Shown: positions 37,608 to 48,385, counted from the stretch's first letter. The stretch is 64,000 nucleotides of DNA from Prevotella bivia DSM 20514 (GCF_000262545.1 NZ_JH660660.1:954975-1018974); one strand, 5' to 3'. Notes: generated by a model from the sequence alone, not told the origin. Numbers and translations are program-made.

Positions 37608-37650
37608 AGCAAAACATCACCTTTCGCTAGGCAAAAGATGACCTTTTATT
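37608..37650 (+). repeat. 22-bp periodic repeat, short copy C
   Basis: Two direct units, GCAAAACATCACCTTTCGCT and the related GCAAAAGATGACCTTTTATT, spaced by exactly 22 bp (reference C at 37621 and 37643). It lacks the AT-rich core and the inverted unit. It sits between the 67-bp repeats and the trpS 3' end in the 390-bp gene-free stretch. Confidence 0.65.
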
Positions 37651-37758
37651 TTCGGTTTCTATCTGCTTTATTTCCAGACACTTATAATGCCGTGAAATAA
37701 AGACTATAGCTAAAATGTGATTTTGAAGAATTTCAACATTATTCAGTCTCAACGCTCC

Positions 37759-38847
37759 TTATTTTGCACGAAAACGTTCAGACTGAGAGCGGATAAGTTC
37801 TGCATCGTGGAAGTAATTGATCTGCATTGCAGCACGTACTTCGTCCATAGTCTTGGCTGCTTCTGCGCGAGCTACATCGCTACCTTTCTTTAATATGTTA
37901 TATACCTCTGGGATGTCTTGCTCAAACTCATGACGACGAACACGGATAGGGTCTAACATCTTGTTGAGAACACTATTCAATAGCTTCTTACACTTCATAT
38001 CACCAATGCCACCAGCAGAATATGCCGCCTTCAACTCTTCTAGGTTGGCAAACTCTGGCCAAAACTCTGCAAAATCTTCATCGGTAGAGAAGGCATCAAG
38101 GTAAGTAAATACTGCGTTGCCTTCTACATGTCCAGGGTCGGAAACATTGACATGTGTAGGATCGGTGTACATACCACGTACTTTCTGCCAAACAGTGTCG
38201 GCATCATCGGATAGATAAATGCAGTTGCCTAGACTCTTACTCATCTTCTCTTTACCATCGGTACCGGGCAAACGGCGTGCTGTGGCGTTCTGTGGTAACA
38301 TAATAGTAGGTTCTACTAAGACAGGAGAATACACCTGATTGAAGCGGCGTACTATCTCGCGTGTTACCTCTATCATAGGCTCTTGATCCTCGCCAGCAGG
38401 TACGGTAGTGCCTTTGAAAGCTGCGATGTCGGCAGCTTGCGATACGGGATAAGCAAAGAAGCCCATAGGGATGTTAGCCTCAAAGTTGCGCATCTTAATT
38501 TCTGTTTTCACCGTTGGGTTACGTTGTACACGGCTTACCGTGATGAGGTTCATGAAATAAGTGGTTAGTTCGGCTAATTCAGGGATCATACTCTGAATAT
38601 AAAGCACACATTTTTCAGGGTCTAACCCCACAGATAGATAGTCGAGTGCTACTTCAATGATATTCTGACGAATTTTTTCAGGGTTGTCAGCATTGTCTGT
38701 TAAAGCCTGAACGTCTGCCATAAAGACAAACATTTTGTCGTAATCGCCAAGGTTTTGTAGTTCGACACGACGACGCAACGAACCGATATAGTGTCCGAGG
38801 TGGAGTTTACCTGTAGGACGGTCGCCTGTTAAAATAATTTTTCCCAT
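37759..38847 (-). CDS. trpS: Tryptophanyl-tRNA synthetase
   Basis: Class I aminoacyl-tRNA synthetase, 362 residues. The HIGH-type motif is [11 protein letters not shown] near residue 15 and the second is [11 protein letters not shown] near 198. The tryptophan-binding region [11 protein letters not shown] and [23 protein letters not shown] are clear. It is 100 bp from the zinc-ribbon gene and on the same strand. Confidence 0.97.
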   Translation of the reverse strand: MGKIILTGDRPTGKLHLGHYIGSLRRRVELQNLGDYDKMFVFMADVQALTDNADNPEKIRQNIIEVALDYLSVGLDPEKCVLYIQSMIPELAELTTYFMNLITVSRVQRNPTVKTEIKMRNFEANIPMGFFAYPVSQAADIAAFKGTTVPAGEDQEPMIEVTREIVRRFNQVYSPVLVEPTIMLPQNATARRLPGTDGKEKMSKSLGNCIYLSDDADTVWQKVRGMYTDPTHVNVSDPGHVEGNAVFTYLDAFSTDEDFAEFWPEFANLEELKAAYSAGGIGDMKCKKLLNSVLNKMLDPIRVRRHEFEQDIPEVYNILKKGSDVARAEAAKTMDEVRAAMQINYFHDAELIRSQSERFRAK

Positions 38848-38946
38848 TGTATGTTTTCTTATTTTATTATTCTGAAATAGTTAGCCTTACGTGGCAGTAC
38901 AATCTTTTTGGGACCTGCCTCTGGATAAGCTAATGACTACTATTTA

Positions 38947-39462
38947 CTAGTTAATAGTATGATTTTCTGATAGATGGTCTTCACCAAAGATAGAGTCGGT
39001 AGGATAGTCTTGCTTATCTTCCTCTGGCGCAACTTCCTCCTGAGGCGCAGTTTGTGGTGCTGTTTCCACAGTGTCAGGCACTACTGGTTCTGGCTCTTCT
39101 GCTTGAGGTTGCTCGTAAGGAATAGTGTCCATAACGGTAGTTTGTGGTTGCACGGGTTGATCAGCTTCAGCTGTACTTAGGCTGAAATATACACCAGCAC
39201 TAGCAGCTATAAGCACCAATATTACTGCTAAAATCCAAAGGTGTTTGTTACTGTGGGGGCTTTCTTCTTCGGAAGCTGCAACGTAAGCTTCTTCATGATA
39301 AGCATCCTGATTAGGAATATACTCTTGCCCCTGACTTACTAGTGGTAAGGTAATTTCCATAATGCCACCACAATTGGGACATTTACACTCTATGGTAGCG
39401 CCTTCTTCAGCCTCTACTACAAACTTAGAACCGCAGTTGTCGCACGTTATTTGATATTTCAT
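38947..39462 (-). CDS. Zinc-ribbon membrane protein (unknown role)
   Basis: A 171-residue protein. Four cysteines in CDNCGSKF and CKCPNCGG form an MJ0042-like zinc ribbon in residues 8-35. A linker leads to one transmembrane helix (HLWILAVILVLIAASAGVYFSL, about 74-95) and a proline- and glutamate-rich tail probably outside the membrane. It overlaps the waaA gene by 4 bp at its start, so the two are translationally coupled. Function not known. Confidence 0.8.
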   Translation of the reverse strand: MKYQITCDNCGSKFVVEAEEGATIECKCPNCGGIMEITLPLVSQGQEYIPNQDAYHEEAYVAASEEESPHSNKHLWILAVILVLIAASAGVYFSLSTAEADQPVQPQTTVMDTIPYEQPQAEEPEPVVPDTVETAPQTAPQEEVAPEEDKQDYPTDSIFGEDHLSENHTIN

Positions 39463-40694
39463 AGCTGAATATTATTTAATACTTTATTGGATGCTCCCGC
39501 AAGGGCTGCTACATATTTACCTCCTGCAATGCCACGTTCAAGACGGAAGTTAGTCTCGACTTCAAACCGTTGGATATATTTACTGAAATCTTCAAGATTG
39601 TGGATTTCAAATCCACCACCATTATGTTTTAATCCTTGAGCTTCAGCAAAATGGGCATTGTTAGGACCAAATATTACGGGTATACTCCACACAGCAGCCT
39701 CAAGCACATTATGAATACCTACGCCAAAGCCACCTCCCACGTAAGCCACCTCGCCATAGCGATAGATAGAAGAGAGCAAGCCAAAGCAATCGATGATTAA
39801 CACATCAGCATTAGCAGCATCGGTTTCGGTGGTTTGTGTGTAGCGTACCACTTTCTTATTTTTTAATAAAGAGATGATTTGTTTGAGATGATCTTCGCCT
39901 ATAACATGTGGGGCTATAATCAGTTTCCATGATGGATGCGTATTAAAATATTCAATGAAAATAGCCTCGTCGGGGAGCCATGAAGAACCAGCTACAAAGG
40001 TAAGTGGCTTTTTTTCTTCGTGAATGTGTACAAAACTATCTACAATAGGCAACTGCTTACTGGCTTCTTTTATTTGCAATACACGATCGAAGCGCGTGTC
40101 GCCTACTACAGTACTGTTCTTAAAACCTATACCTGCCAAGAGCTGTTGGCTCTCTTCGTTCTGCACGAAAAAGTGGGTAAAGCATTGGAGAACTCTACCA
40201 TAGTTGCGTCCATACCATTTAAAGAAAATCTGATTTGGGCGGAAAATGCTAGAAACACTATAGGTGGGAACACCGCGGTACTGAAGAATGTGTAGATAAT
40301 TATACCAAAACTCGTACTTAATAAAGAATGCCATTACAGGGCGAATGGCACGAAGAAAGGCACGAGCATTGGTAATAGTGTCGATAGGGAGATAGGTTAT
40401 AATGTCGGCTCCAGTGTAGTTTTTACGCACTTCGTAGCCAGAAGGCGAGAAGAAAGTTAGGAGGATTTTATATTCAGGATGCTCCTTATGCACTTTCTCG
40501 ATAAGGGGACGTCCCTGCTCAAACTCTCCTAACGAGGCTGCATGAAACCAAATGTATTGCGCATCAGGATCGACTTTCTCACGTATTTGCTTTATAGCTT
40601 CACGCTCACCGTCCAACATCTTTCGCAGTTTTTTGTTAAAGTAGCTCCCCACTACAATACCAAACTGGATAAGATACATAATTATGTTATACAT
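39459..40694 (-). CDS. waaA: 3-deoxy-D-manno-octulosonic acid (Kdo) transferase
   Basis: Adds Kdo to lipid A precursors in lipopolysaccharide synthesis at the inner membrane. The 411-residue protein has an N-terminal membrane-associated segment (MYLIQFGIVVGSYFNKKLRKML), WFHAASLGEFEQGRPLIE and the GT-B C-terminal nucleotide-sugar part with VAGSSWLPDE and YVGGGFGVGIHNVLEAAVW. All are standard for WaaA. It is followed by the overlapping zinc-ribbon gene and preceded by gltX at 32 bp. Confidence 0.94.
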   Translation of the reverse strand: MYNIIMYLIQFGIVVGSYFNKKLRKMLDGEREAIKQIREKVDPDAQYIWFHAASLGEFEQGRPLIEKVHKEHPEYKILLTFFSPSGYEVRKNYTGADIITYLPIDTITNARAFLRAIRPVMAFFIKYEFWYNYLHILQYRGVPTYSVSSIFRPNQIFFKWYGRNYGRVLQCFTHFFVQNEESQQLLAGIGFKNSTVVGDTRFDRVLQIKEASKQLPIVDSFVHIHEEKKPLTFVAGSSWLPDEAIFIEYFNTHPSWKLIIAPHVIGEDHLKQIISLLKNKKVVRYTQTTETDAANADVLIIDCFGLLSSIYRYGEVAYVGGGFGVGIHNVLEAAVWSIPVIFGPNNAHFAEAQGLKHNGGGFEIHNLEDFSKYIQRFEVETNFRLERGIAGGKYVAALAGASNKVLNNIQL

Positions 40695-40726
40695 CTGCTG
40701 CCGTCTCTTCTATGATAATAATTTTC

Positions 40727-42244
40727 TTAGCCTAAAGTCTTTATAGCCTTGCGCATGCGGTCAAGGGTTTCTTCCTTACCAAGGAAAGCTGAAATATCAA
40801 ACATGCCCGGACCTTTACCTTCGCCCACAAGGGTGAGGCGGAAAGCGTTCATCACATCGCCTAGCTTGTATGCTTTCTCCTCCACCCACTTCATGACAAT
40901 AGGCTCTTGCCCCTCAACAGTGAAATCTTCGATACCTTCAAGCACATCGGCAAGCTCGGTCATCTGTTGAGCAGAGTATTCTTTCCAACGCTTTTTAGTC
41001 GTTTTCTCATCATAGCTGGTTGGAGCAATGAAGAAGAACGAACAAAGATCCCATAGTTCTTGCACAAAGCTAACACGATCTTTCATCATGTGAACTACCT
41101 GTGTAATACGCTCCTTTGTAGTATCAATACCATTATTAGCAACGATAGGTGCAAAGAGTTTAGCGATCTCATCATCCGACTTTTGCAAAATGTATTCGTG
41201 GTTGAACCACATACCTTTCTTGTAATCGAACTTAGCTCCGCTCTTTGAACACTTAGTAATATCGAATGCTTTTACTAGTTCTTCAAGAGAAAACATTTCT
41301 TGTTCGGTACCAGGATTCCAGCCAAGAAGAGCAAGAAAATTGACTACAGCTTCAGGAAAATAGCCACTTTCGCGGTAGCCTGAGCTAACTTCGTGGGTTT
41401 TAGGATCGTGCCATTCTAATGGGAATACTGGGAAGCCAAGACGGTCGCCATCACGTTTGCTAAGTTTACCCTTACCTTCTGGCTTTAATAATAGTGGTAA
41501 ATGGGCAAACGCTGGCATAGTATCTTCCCAGCCAAATGCGTGATAAAGCAGTACATGAAGTGGGGCGCTAGGCAGCCATTCCTCACCGCGAATGACGTGA
41601 GAAATCTCCATCAAGTGGTCATCTACAATGTTTGCAAGGTGATAAGTAGGCAATTCGTCAGCACTTTTGTAAAGCACTTTGTCGTCAAGGATATCTGTTT
41701 TGACACGGACATCACCACGGATCATATCGTTTACATGTACTTCCTCGCCCGGTTCGATTTTGAAACGTACCACATATTGGTTGCCATCTTCTATCAAAGT
41801 TTTTACTTCGCTTTCTGAAAGGGTGAGCGAGTTGCGCATCATACCACGTGTATGAGCATCGTATTGAAAGTTTTCTATCTCTTTACGTTTGGCTTCTAGC
41901 TCCTCTGGAGTATCGAAAGCTATGTAAGCTTTGCCAGCTGAGAGCAATTCATCGACATATTTTTTATAAATATCGCGACGCTCACTCTGACGGTAAGGTC
42001 CCTTATCGCCACCAAAGCTAACACCTTCATCGAATTGTATTCCAAGCCATTTGAACGACTCTAAGATATATTCTTCTGCGCCAGGGACAAAGCGATGCGA
42101 GTCGGTATCTTCTATACGAAATACCAAATCGCCACCATTTTGTTTTGCAAATAAGTAGTTATACAAGGCGGTACGCACACCGCCGATATGCAAAGCACCT
42201 GTTGGACTAGGTGCAAAACGCACCCTTACTCTTCTTTCAGACAT
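40727..42244 (-). CDS. gltX: Glutamyl-tRNA synthetase
   Basis: Class I synthetase, 505 residues. HIGH-type motif [18 protein letters not shown] near residue 18 and the KMSKS-type [12 protein letters not shown] near 262. The [14 protein letters not shown] start and [11 protein letters not shown] are characteristic. It is the first gene of gltX-waaA-zinc-ribbon, with a -7 box at 42268. Confidence 0.97.
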   Translation of the reverse strand: MSERRVRVRFAPSPTGALHIGGVRTALYNYLFAKQNGGDLVFRIEDTDSHRFVPGAEEYILESFKWLGIQFDEGVSFGGDKGPYRQSERRDIYKKYVDELLSAGKAYIAFDTPEELEAKRKEIENFQYDAHTRGMMRNSLTLSESEVKTLIEDGNQYVVRFKIEPGEEVHVNDMIRGDVRVKTDILDDKVLYKSADELPTYHLANIVDDHLMEISHVIRGEEWLPSAPLHVLLYHAFGWEDTMPAFAHLPLLLKPEGKGKLSKRDGDRLGFPVFPLEWHDPKTHEVSSGYRESGYFPEAVVNFLALLGWNPGTEQEMFSLEELVKAFDITKCSKSGAKFDYKKGMWFNHEYILQKSDDEIAKLFAPIVANNGIDTTKERITQVVHMMKDRVSFVQELWDLCSFFFIAPTSYDEKTTKKRWKEYSAQQMTELADVLEGIEDFTVEGQEPIVMKWVEEKAYKLGDVMNAFRLTLVGEGKGPGMFDISAFLGKEETLDRMRKAIKTLG

Positions 42245-42267
42245 TGTTCTATTATTAATAATTTGTG

Positions 42268-42275
42268 CAAAATTA
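42268..42275 (-). promoter_or_regulatory. -7 box of gltX
   Basis: TAATTTTG on the minus strand, 24 bp upstream of the gltX ATG in the divergent gltX/HD-domain spacer. Confidence 0.55.
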
Positions 42276-42350
42276 GTGTTTTTTTTCGACTATATGCCAT
42301 TTTTTTAGTATTTTCGCATACTGTAATCGTAATCGAAAAGACCGACTTAT

Positions 42351-44426
42351 ATGATAAAATTCAAATATAATACTAACAATTCTTGGAGTAACTTTGTTAT
42401 AAGAATGCTGCTTGTGGTGGGAGTTACCCTCTTCATTTCTTTCTTTTTGCCTAAAAATAAAGGCAAATTATTCCATTATGAGGAGGGAAAACCATGGCTT
42501 TATGGGCAGTTGATAGCTAAGTTTGATTTTCCTATTTTCAAGACAGAAGAGACAATAAAGCAAGAACGCGACTCTATTTTAAAGCATTTTCAACCCTATT
42601 ACTATAGGCAAAAGAGCATCGAAGATAAAAATATAAAGGCTTTTAAAGAAGCGTATAAGGGAGGAATCCCCGGAGTACCTGCTAACCTTACTGATGTTGT
42701 CATCAAACGTTTTCATGAGATTTATTCAGTAGGTGTGATGGATCCACAGCAGTATAACCGTCTCTCAAAGGACACAAGTATGCTTATACGTGTTGTTGCA
42801 GAGAAGCAAGCTGTGAGTACTCCTCTTAAAACAGTGTATCCTACATCTGAAGCTTATGAGCAAATTTTTATGGATCCGCAGCTATCTCCCTATCGTGCTG
42901 CATTGCAACAATGTAACTTGAATAGTTATATTGAACCCAATATTATCTACGATAAAGATAGAAGTGAGACGGAAGCTAGTGATATGTTGAGTCTTTTGCC
43001 ACAAGCTTCGGGTATGGTTTTAGAGGGACAACGTATCATAGATCGTGGTGATATTATTGATGGGAAAACTTATCGCATTCTTGATTCTTTTGAACAAGCT
43101 ATGGAAAAGCGTAATGCCTCACAAGACGAAGTGTTATTAACGACGATAGGGCAAATGCTTTATGTGTTCATTTTGCTATTGCTTTTCACGCTTTATTTAA
43201 CGCTTTTCCGTAAAGATTATTTTGGAAAACCTCGTGCATTAGGGCTACTTTATGTAACGATAGCTATCTTCCCTATTATAACATCGTTAATGATGGAACA
43301 CACTATCTTTAGTGTTTATATCATTCCGTTTACAATGGCAGCCATCTTTACGCGTGTTTTTACCGACTCACGTACGGCTTTTATCACCTATGCCACGATG
43401 ATATTGATAGCAGCGGCGGCGGTGAAATATCAATATGAATTTATAGTAGTACAGTTCGCAGCAGGTTTAATAGCTATCTATTCCTTGCGTGAACTATCGA
43501 AGAGAAGCCAAATATTCATCACGGCCTTGGTGGTAACGCTTGGTTCTGCAGCTATGTATTTAGCATTACAACTCATTCAGGCTGATAATGTTTCGCAGCT
43601 TGATCATTTTATTTACCTCCATCTTACTATAAATGGTATCTTCTTGTTGTTTACTTATCCTTTGATGTTGGTTATTGAAAAAACATTTGGTTTCATCTCT
43701 ACTGTTACTATGTTTGAACTTTCTAATACCAATAATCAGTTGCTTCGCCAACTCAGTGAGACTGCTCCGGGTACTTTTCAGCACTCTATCACGGTGGGAA
43801 ATCTTGCAGCAGAAATAGCCAATAAGATAGGGGCGAAAGCACAACTCTTGCGTACAGGTGCGCTCTACCATGATATAGGTAAGATGATTAACCCTGTTTT
43901 TTTTACAGAAAATCAGGCTGGTGTTAATCCACATGATAAGCTTAACGATTTAGAAAGCGCACGCATCATCATCAGCCATGTTACCGATGGCTTGAAACTT
44001 GCAGAGCAAAATGGGCTTCCTAGTATGATAAAAGATTTTATTTCTACTCACCATGGTGCAGGAATAGCTAAATATTTCTATATTCATTATCAAAATGAAC
44101 ACCCTGATGAGAAGGTAGATGTTGCTCCTTTTAGATACCCAGGGGTTAATCCTTTTACACGAGAACAAGCTATCTTGATGATGAGTGATAGTGTGGAAGC
44201 TGCTTCGCACTCTCTTACTGAATACTCGGAAGAGTCAATAAGTGGACTTGTTAATAAAATAATAGATGGGCAAGTAGCACAAGGGAGCTTTAATGATGCT
44301 CCTATAACTTTCCTTGATATTACTACTGCTAAGAGTGTTTTGATAGAACGACTAAAAGCGATTTATCATACTAGAATACAATATCCTAAGCTTAAAAACG
44401 AAGCTGCTCAAGCTAAAGAGCCATAA
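42351..44426 (+). CDS. PgpH-like 7TM-HD phosphodiesterase (probable c-di-AMP hydrolase)
   Basis: A 691-residue membrane enzyme. After one N-terminal helix comes an extracytoplasmic region (about 40-255). Seven transmembrane segments (about 265-460) follow, then a cytoplasmic HD domain with the HD pair in GALYHDIGKM near 507, preceded by PGTFQHSITVGNLA and followed by ISHVTDGLKLAEQNGLP and DFISTHHG. This is the 7TMR-HDED plus 7TM plus HD order of PgpH, which degrades cyclic di-AMP in other phyla. Cyclic di-AMP as the substrate here is an inference from family. Confidence 0.9.
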   Translation: MIKFKYNTNNSWSNFVIRMLLVVGVTLFISFFLPKNKGKLFHYEEGKPWLYGQLIAKFDFPIFKTEETIKQERDSILKHFQPYYYRQKSIEDKNIKAFKEAYKGGIPGVPANLTDVVIKRFHEIYSVGVMDPQQYNRLSKDTSMLIRVVAEKQAVSTPLKTVYPTSEAYEQIFMDPQLSPYRAALQQCNLNSYIEPNIIYDKDRSETEASDMLSLLPQASGMVLEGQRIIDRGDIIDGKTYRILDSFEQAMEKRNASQDEVLLTTIGQMLYVFILLLLFTLYLTLFRKDYFGKPRALGLLYVTIAIFPIITSLMMEHTIFSVYIIPFTMAAIFTRVFTDSRTAFITYATMILIAAAAVKYQYEFIVVQFAAGLIAIYSLRELSKRSQIFITALVVTLGSAAMYLALQLIQADNVSQLDHFIYLHLTINGIFLLFTYPLMLVIEKTFGFISTVTMFELSNTNNQLLRQLSETAPGTFQHSITVGNLAAEIANKIGAKAQLLRTGALYHDIGKMINPVFFTENQAGVNPHDKLNDLESARIIISHVTDGLKLAEQNGLPSMIKDFISTHHGAGIAKYFYIHYQNEHPDEKVDVAPFRYPGVNPFTREQAILMMSDSVEAASHSLTEYSEESISGLVNKIIDGQVAQGSFNDAPITFLDITTAKSVLIERLKAIYHTRIQYPKLKNEAAQAKEP

Positions 44427-44450
44427 CTCTTACCCCAAATATATAAATCA

Positions 44451-44483
44451 AGGCGATTATTTCAGAAACGAAATAATCGCCTT
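44451..44483 (+). terminator. Terminator after the HD phosphodiesterase
   Basis: A 12-bp stem AAGGCGATTATT/AATAATCGCCTT with a 9-base loop. The T tract afterwards is weak. Confidence 0.65.
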
Positions 44484-44573
44484 AATGTGTTTTATATAAG
44501 CACTTTATATACTTTCATTCTGTGAACTCAAAATATTTTCTACGGTAAATGAGGGTATAAAATAGTATAATAA

Positions 44574-44605
44574 TTTGGATTTTTAGAACAATGTGATTAC
44601 CTTTG
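44574..44605 (+). promoter_or_regulatory. Promoter of the OmpP1/FadL-like gene
   Basis: TTTG at 44574 and TACCTTTG at 44598 are 20 bp apart, the Bacteroidota -33/-7 pattern, with the start codon at 44652. Confidence 0.7.
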
Positions 44606-44651
44606 CACCCATAATAAACATAAAGTTTTATAAGGATAATACAATTTACAA

Positions 44652-46175
44652 ATGAAAACTAAAGTACTTGCAACTATTGGTTTGCTAGCAACAGCACTCA
44701 CTTCATACGCAGGTGGATTGTTAACCAATACCAATCAAAGTATTTCTTATTTACGTGTTCTTGCACGAAATGGTGCAATTGGTATTGATGGTGTTTATTT
44801 TAATCCTGCTGGTGTAGCCTTTTTATCAGACGGTTTTCACCTTGGTTTAGGTGTTCAAAACATTTATCAGACACGTACTGTTACAACAGGAATGACCATT
44901 CCTGCTTTAAAGCCGCTAGGATTTGAGCATCCTTTTATCTTAAATGGAGGTGATGCGAATGGTGCAAAAACATTTAAAGCTAAAGCTGCTGTGCCTATTT
45001 TCCCAACTATTCAGGCAGCATACAATAAAGATAAGTGGAGCTTTCAGTTTGGCTTTGGTGTTGTAGGTGGCGGTGGTAAAGCTACTTTTGGCGATGGCTT
45101 GGGAAGTTTTGAGCGTAATATAGCTATGATTCCTATCCTTCTTGCTAGTAATCCTGATACAAAAACAACTTCACCTAGCTATAGCTACAATGCTTATATG
45201 AGCGGTCAGCAATACGATTTTGGTGTGCAGTTAGGTGCTGCTTATAAGATCAATGAGCATTTGGCAGTGTATGGTGGTGCACGTTTTAATTATTTCTACA
45301 ATACGTATGAAGGACATCTCACCGACATTACAGCAAATATTAAGGGAACAAACGAAAAACTATATCCTTACTTTGATGCAAAGGGAAAAGGCTTAAAAGC
45401 ACTTGCAGAAGGAATAGCTGCAAAGGCAAAAGCAGCACAGTCTCCAGAGAAAGAAAAGCTTCAAGCTGAAGCTGCTAAGTATACAGCAGTTGCAAAGCAG
45501 CTAGAAGGATATAAAGAAAAGGTAGCCGATAAGTATCTTGATAATACTCAGAAGGGTTGGGGTATCACAGCGATTATAGGTATTGACTATAAGAGTGGTC
45601 CTTGGAATGTTGCTGCAAAGTATGAATTTCCTACACGTCTGAACCTTGAAAACCAGATAAAGGTTGATAATACAGGTATGTTTAAAGAGGGTGTAAACAC
45701 CCCGGGCGATCTTCCAGCTATCCTTGCTATTGGTGGACAATACTCTGGTATTAAGAATGTTCGACTACTTGCCAGCTTCAATTACTACTTTGATAAAGAT
45801 GCTCGTATGGATAAAGATAAGCAAAAGTTGCTATCTGGTAACACGCGCGAGTATATGGGTGGAGTAGAATGGGATATAACTCCTGCTATTACTGTGAGTG
45901 GTGGTGTACAATGTACACGTTACGGACTTGGTGATGGTGCTTACCTTTCTGATATAAGCTTTGTTACAAGTAGTGTTAGCTACGGTATAGGGGCAAAGTT
46001 TAAGATTATGAAGAATGCTAGTTTGAATGTGGGTTACTTCCTTACAGACTACGAACATTTCAAGAAGGATACTAAGCTACCAATGAATGCTGGTAAACCT
46101 GTTGAGGTCAATGTTTCAGAAGATTTTACACGTACTAATAAAGTATTTGGTGTAGGATTAGATATTGATTTCTAA
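44652..46175 (+). CDS. OmpP1/FadL-family outer-membrane protein
   Basis: A 507-residue protein with a signal peptide ending near SYAGGLL. The FadL-type start continues with NQSISYLRVLARNGAIGIDGVYFNPAGVAFLSDG; the NPAG motif is diagnostic. Beta strands alternate with Gly-rich turns to a C-terminal aromatic end (VFGVGLDIDF). FadL relatives carry hydrophobic compounds across the outer membrane. A lysine- and alanine-rich insertion near residues 235-300 is probably an extracellular loop. It is a single-gene unit with its own promoter and terminator. Confidence 0.88.
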   Translation: MKTKVLATIGLLATALTSYAGGLLTNTNQSISYLRVLARNGAIGIDGVYFNPAGVAFLSDGFHLGLGVQNIYQTRTVTTGMTIPALKPLGFEHPFILNGGDANGAKTFKAKAAVPIFPTIQAAYNKDKWSFQFGFGVVGGGGKATFGDGLGSFERNIAMIPILLASNPDTKTTSPSYSYNAYMSGQQYDFGVQLGAAYKINEHLAVYGGARFNYFYNTYEGHLTDITANIKGTNEKLYPYFDAKGKGLKALAEGIAAKAKAAQSPEKEKLQAEAAKYTAVAKQLEGYKEKVADKYLDNTQKGWGITAIIGIDYKSGPWNVAAKYEFPTRLNLENQIKVDNTGMFKEGVNTPGDLPAILAIGGQYSGIKNVRLLASFNYYFDKDARMDKDKQKLLSGNTREYMGGVEWDITPAITVSGGVQCTRYGLGDGAYLSDISFVTSSVSYGIGAKFKIMKNASLNVGYFLTDYEHFKKDTKLPMNAGKPVEVNVSEDFTRTNKVFGVGLDIDF

Positions 46176-46224
46176 AAAATAAATACTATAGACTTCTAAA
46201 TATTATACATTTCTTATAACAGAC

Positions 46225-46270
46225 GTGCGACTTATACTGCAGGGATTGCAGATAAAGTCGCACTTTTTTT
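46225..46270 (+). terminator. Terminator of the OmpP1/FadL-like gene
   Basis: GTGCGACTT pairs with AAGTCGCAC, with an inner CTGCA/TGCAG stem, followed by seven T on the plus strand. Confidence 0.88.
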
Positions 46271-46346
46271 GTATCTACTTTAGGATAATAGTGAGAGTAA
46301 GACCTCTTTATATTGTAAGCATCCAATATTAGCCGACTTTCACACC

Positions 46347-46392
46347 AACAAATAACCCTTATACGTCTGGCAGCATATAAGGGTTATTTGTT
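46347..46392 (-). terminator. Hairpin at the end of tnpC inside the IS
   Basis: A perfect 17-bp stem with a 12-base loop, one arm reaching into the tnpC stop codon. It may end the transposase transcript or shield it from outside transcription; there is no good T tract. Confidence 0.55.
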
Positions 46393-47965
46393 ATTTGAAG
46401 TTTGAAGGTAGCATTTTCGTGAGTTCCTCCTCCGTCATATCGGGCAGGGGCTTTGAAAGGATTTCCTTCATCCATTTGTATGGCTCTATGTCTGCTTCCC
46501 TGCAACATGCCATGAAGGTATAGAAGATGGCGTTGTTCTCCGCTCCCTCATTGTTACCACAGAACAGGTAGTTCTTTCTTCCAAGCGTGATGGGCCTAAT
46601 GGCCTGTTCCATAAGGTTGTTGTCTATGTTGAAGCGTCCGTCCTGCACATACCTACCTATGCGTATCCATACGGCGAAGGCATAACGCAGCGCCTTCTCC
46701 ATAGCTTCGCCTGGGGTGTACTGTTTGTGTACATCCAACATATAGGTCTCCAAATACTTAAGAATGGGGTAAGCTTTAGCCTTTCGTTCTGTCTCCACTT
46801 CCTCGGGTGGTGCTTTCTTGTGTTTGAGGTTTTCCTCCAACTCATAAAGCGTGGCTATCGTTTCGATGATATGGGCGGCGTTCTTATCGTCAGTCGCCAG
46901 ATGTTCGAACTTACGTCTCACATGTGCCATACATCCTAACAGCACGATGCCCTGAACGTTCTCAAACCTGCTGTAGACCTCATACCCATCAGACTGTATG
47001 GCACCCTGGTAGCCCTTGAAGAGTTCATTTGCCACAGCGCCCGACCGCGCCCCGTCCTTCCAATGGAAGAACACACCCTGGGAGTGCATGGCGTCACGCA
47101 CGCCCCACAGGTATCCCTTGCGCGTCTTTCCCTTGCGGTCGGCAACCTGCACGCTGGTCTCGTCAACCTGAAGGTAAGAACTTTGCAGGATCTGTCTTAC
47201 TTGAAGTTTGTAAAGTGGATAAAGTGCATCGGCGGCATTGTGAACCCAGCTGTTGACGGTTGAGGTGGGGATGTTCACGCCCAGTTCCTTCCATCTTTCA
47301 CATTGCCTATACTCGGGCTGGTGATAGGCGAACTTGGCGGTGATGATTTCGGCGAGCAGGGAAGCGTCGGCAAAACAATCCACTGCTTGCTTTTTCAAGG
47401 GGGCGTTCAGGATGTCGACCTTCGCATCCGTTGGCCGGGCTTCCTTTAGGCGGCAGATGACACGATCTTCTACCCTGACATAAAAGGATGAGGGACGCAG
47501 ACACAGATGCTCACTTCTGTCATGTCCGATGATAGCCATGCGCTCAGCATCATAATCCTCTGGGTATATCTCCGTCACCTGTCGCTCTATGTTCTCGGGA
47601 ACATAGGAGGCGTAGGCCGTACCCTTTCTGGAAGGGCGGCTCACACGGCGTGATGACCTGCGTTGTCCGGACTGCTGTTTTATCTCCTTGATGATGGGAA
47701 GGGCTTCTACCCGAGCCAGAGAACCCTCTTTGGCCCACTGCTCGTCAAAAAGCGTACCCGTCCAGTCGCTTGCACTCTCAGGCAGGCGTTTCTCGCTGCG
47801 CCTGCCAAATACCATGCGCTCAAGTTCAAGAATACGACGGGACTTTTGTTCCAGCTCAGCATCCTTAACCTTAAGCTCAGCATCCCTTTGCTCAAGAAGT
47901 TTAACAACAGCTTCCCGAGTGAGAGAATGGTAGTCAGATGTCATTGTGCAATAAGGCATATCCAT
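46391..47965 (-). CDS. tnpC: IS66-family transposase TnpC
   Basis: A 524-residue transposase. The N-terminal coiled coil (EAVVKLLEQRDAELKVKDAELEQKSRRILELERMVFGRRSEK) leads to the IS66 zinc-binding and HTH part. The DDE catalytic domain has VDETSVQVADRKGKTRKGYLWGVRDA, IQSDGYEVYSRFE and the C-terminal ENNAIFYTFMACCREADIEPYKWM, plus NNLMEQAIRPITLGRKNYLFCGNNEGA typical of IS66. The open frame is full length with no stop or frameshift, so the element may still be active. An ATG seven residues downstream at 47944 is an alternative start. Confidence 0.95.
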   Translation of the reverse strand: MDMPYCTMTSDYHSLTREAVVKLLEQRDAELKVKDAELEQKSRRILELERMVFGRRSEKRLPESASDWTGTLFDEQWAKEGSLARVEALPIIKEIKQQSGQRRSSRRVSRPSRKGTAYASYVPENIERQVTEIYPEDYDAERMAIIGHDRSEHLCLRPSSFYVRVEDRVICRLKEARPTDAKVDILNAPLKKQAVDCFADASLLAEIITAKFAYHQPEYRQCERWKELGVNIPTSTVNSWVHNAADALYPLYKLQVRQILQSSYLQVDETSVQVADRKGKTRKGYLWGVRDAMHSQGVFFHWKDGARSGAVANELFKGYQGAIQSDGYEVYSRFENVQGIVLLGCMAHVRRKFEHLATDDKNAAHIIETIATLYELEENLKHKKAPPEEVETERKAKAYPILKYLETYMLDVHKQYTPGEAMEKALRYAFAVWIRIGRYVQDGRFNIDNNLMEQAIRPITLGRKNYLFCGNNEGAENNAIFYTFMACCREADIEPYKWMKEILSKPLPDMTEEELTKMLPSNFK

Positions 47966-48028
47966 TACATTATCAGTTCTTTATACAATGTAAAGGTGCG
48001 AAAAATATCTGACACTGGCAAGAAAATA

Positions 48029-48373
48029 CTAAGATTTGTTGTATCTTTTTCTTCGGTAGCAATTAGGATTTATACCTTCAATATAGAGTACCAGTTCGTC
48101 CCAGCGAAGTTCATAAAATCCAGTTCTCGCCCGTATGATTTTAGGACTCAGGCAACCCTGTACCATCTGTTTATGATAGACGACAAAACCACAGCGTTCC
48201 CAGTGCAGCAATTTGATTCGGTTACGGGATCGATTGTAGAAAACGTAGACAACACCATCAGAAGGATTGAAGTCATTGCTACGTACCAATTGGGACAGGC
48301 GAAGAATACCCTGACGCATATCCACAGGAGTGCAACAAACCCGAAAAACATTTGTTTCGTTGAGTACAAACAT
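48029..48373 (-). CDS. tnpB: IS66 accessory protein TnpB
   Basis: A 114-residue protein when started at the ATG at 48373, which aligns with the usual TnpB start (FVLNETNVFRVCCTPVDMRQG); the frame opens at 48415. The family block DGVVYVFYNRSRNRIKLLHWERCGFVVYHKQMVQG is intact. It lies upstream of tnpC, 63 bp apart. Its -7 box at 48386 ends only 12 bp before the ATG, so its leader would be very short. Confidence 0.9.
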   Translation of the reverse strand: MFVLNETNVFRVCCTPVDMRQGILRLSQLVRSNDFNPSDGVVYVFYNRSRNRIKLLHWERCGFVVYHKQMVQGCLSPKIIRARTGFYELRWDELVLYIEGINPNCYRRKRYNKS

Positions 48374-48385
48374 AAGTTTTTCGGG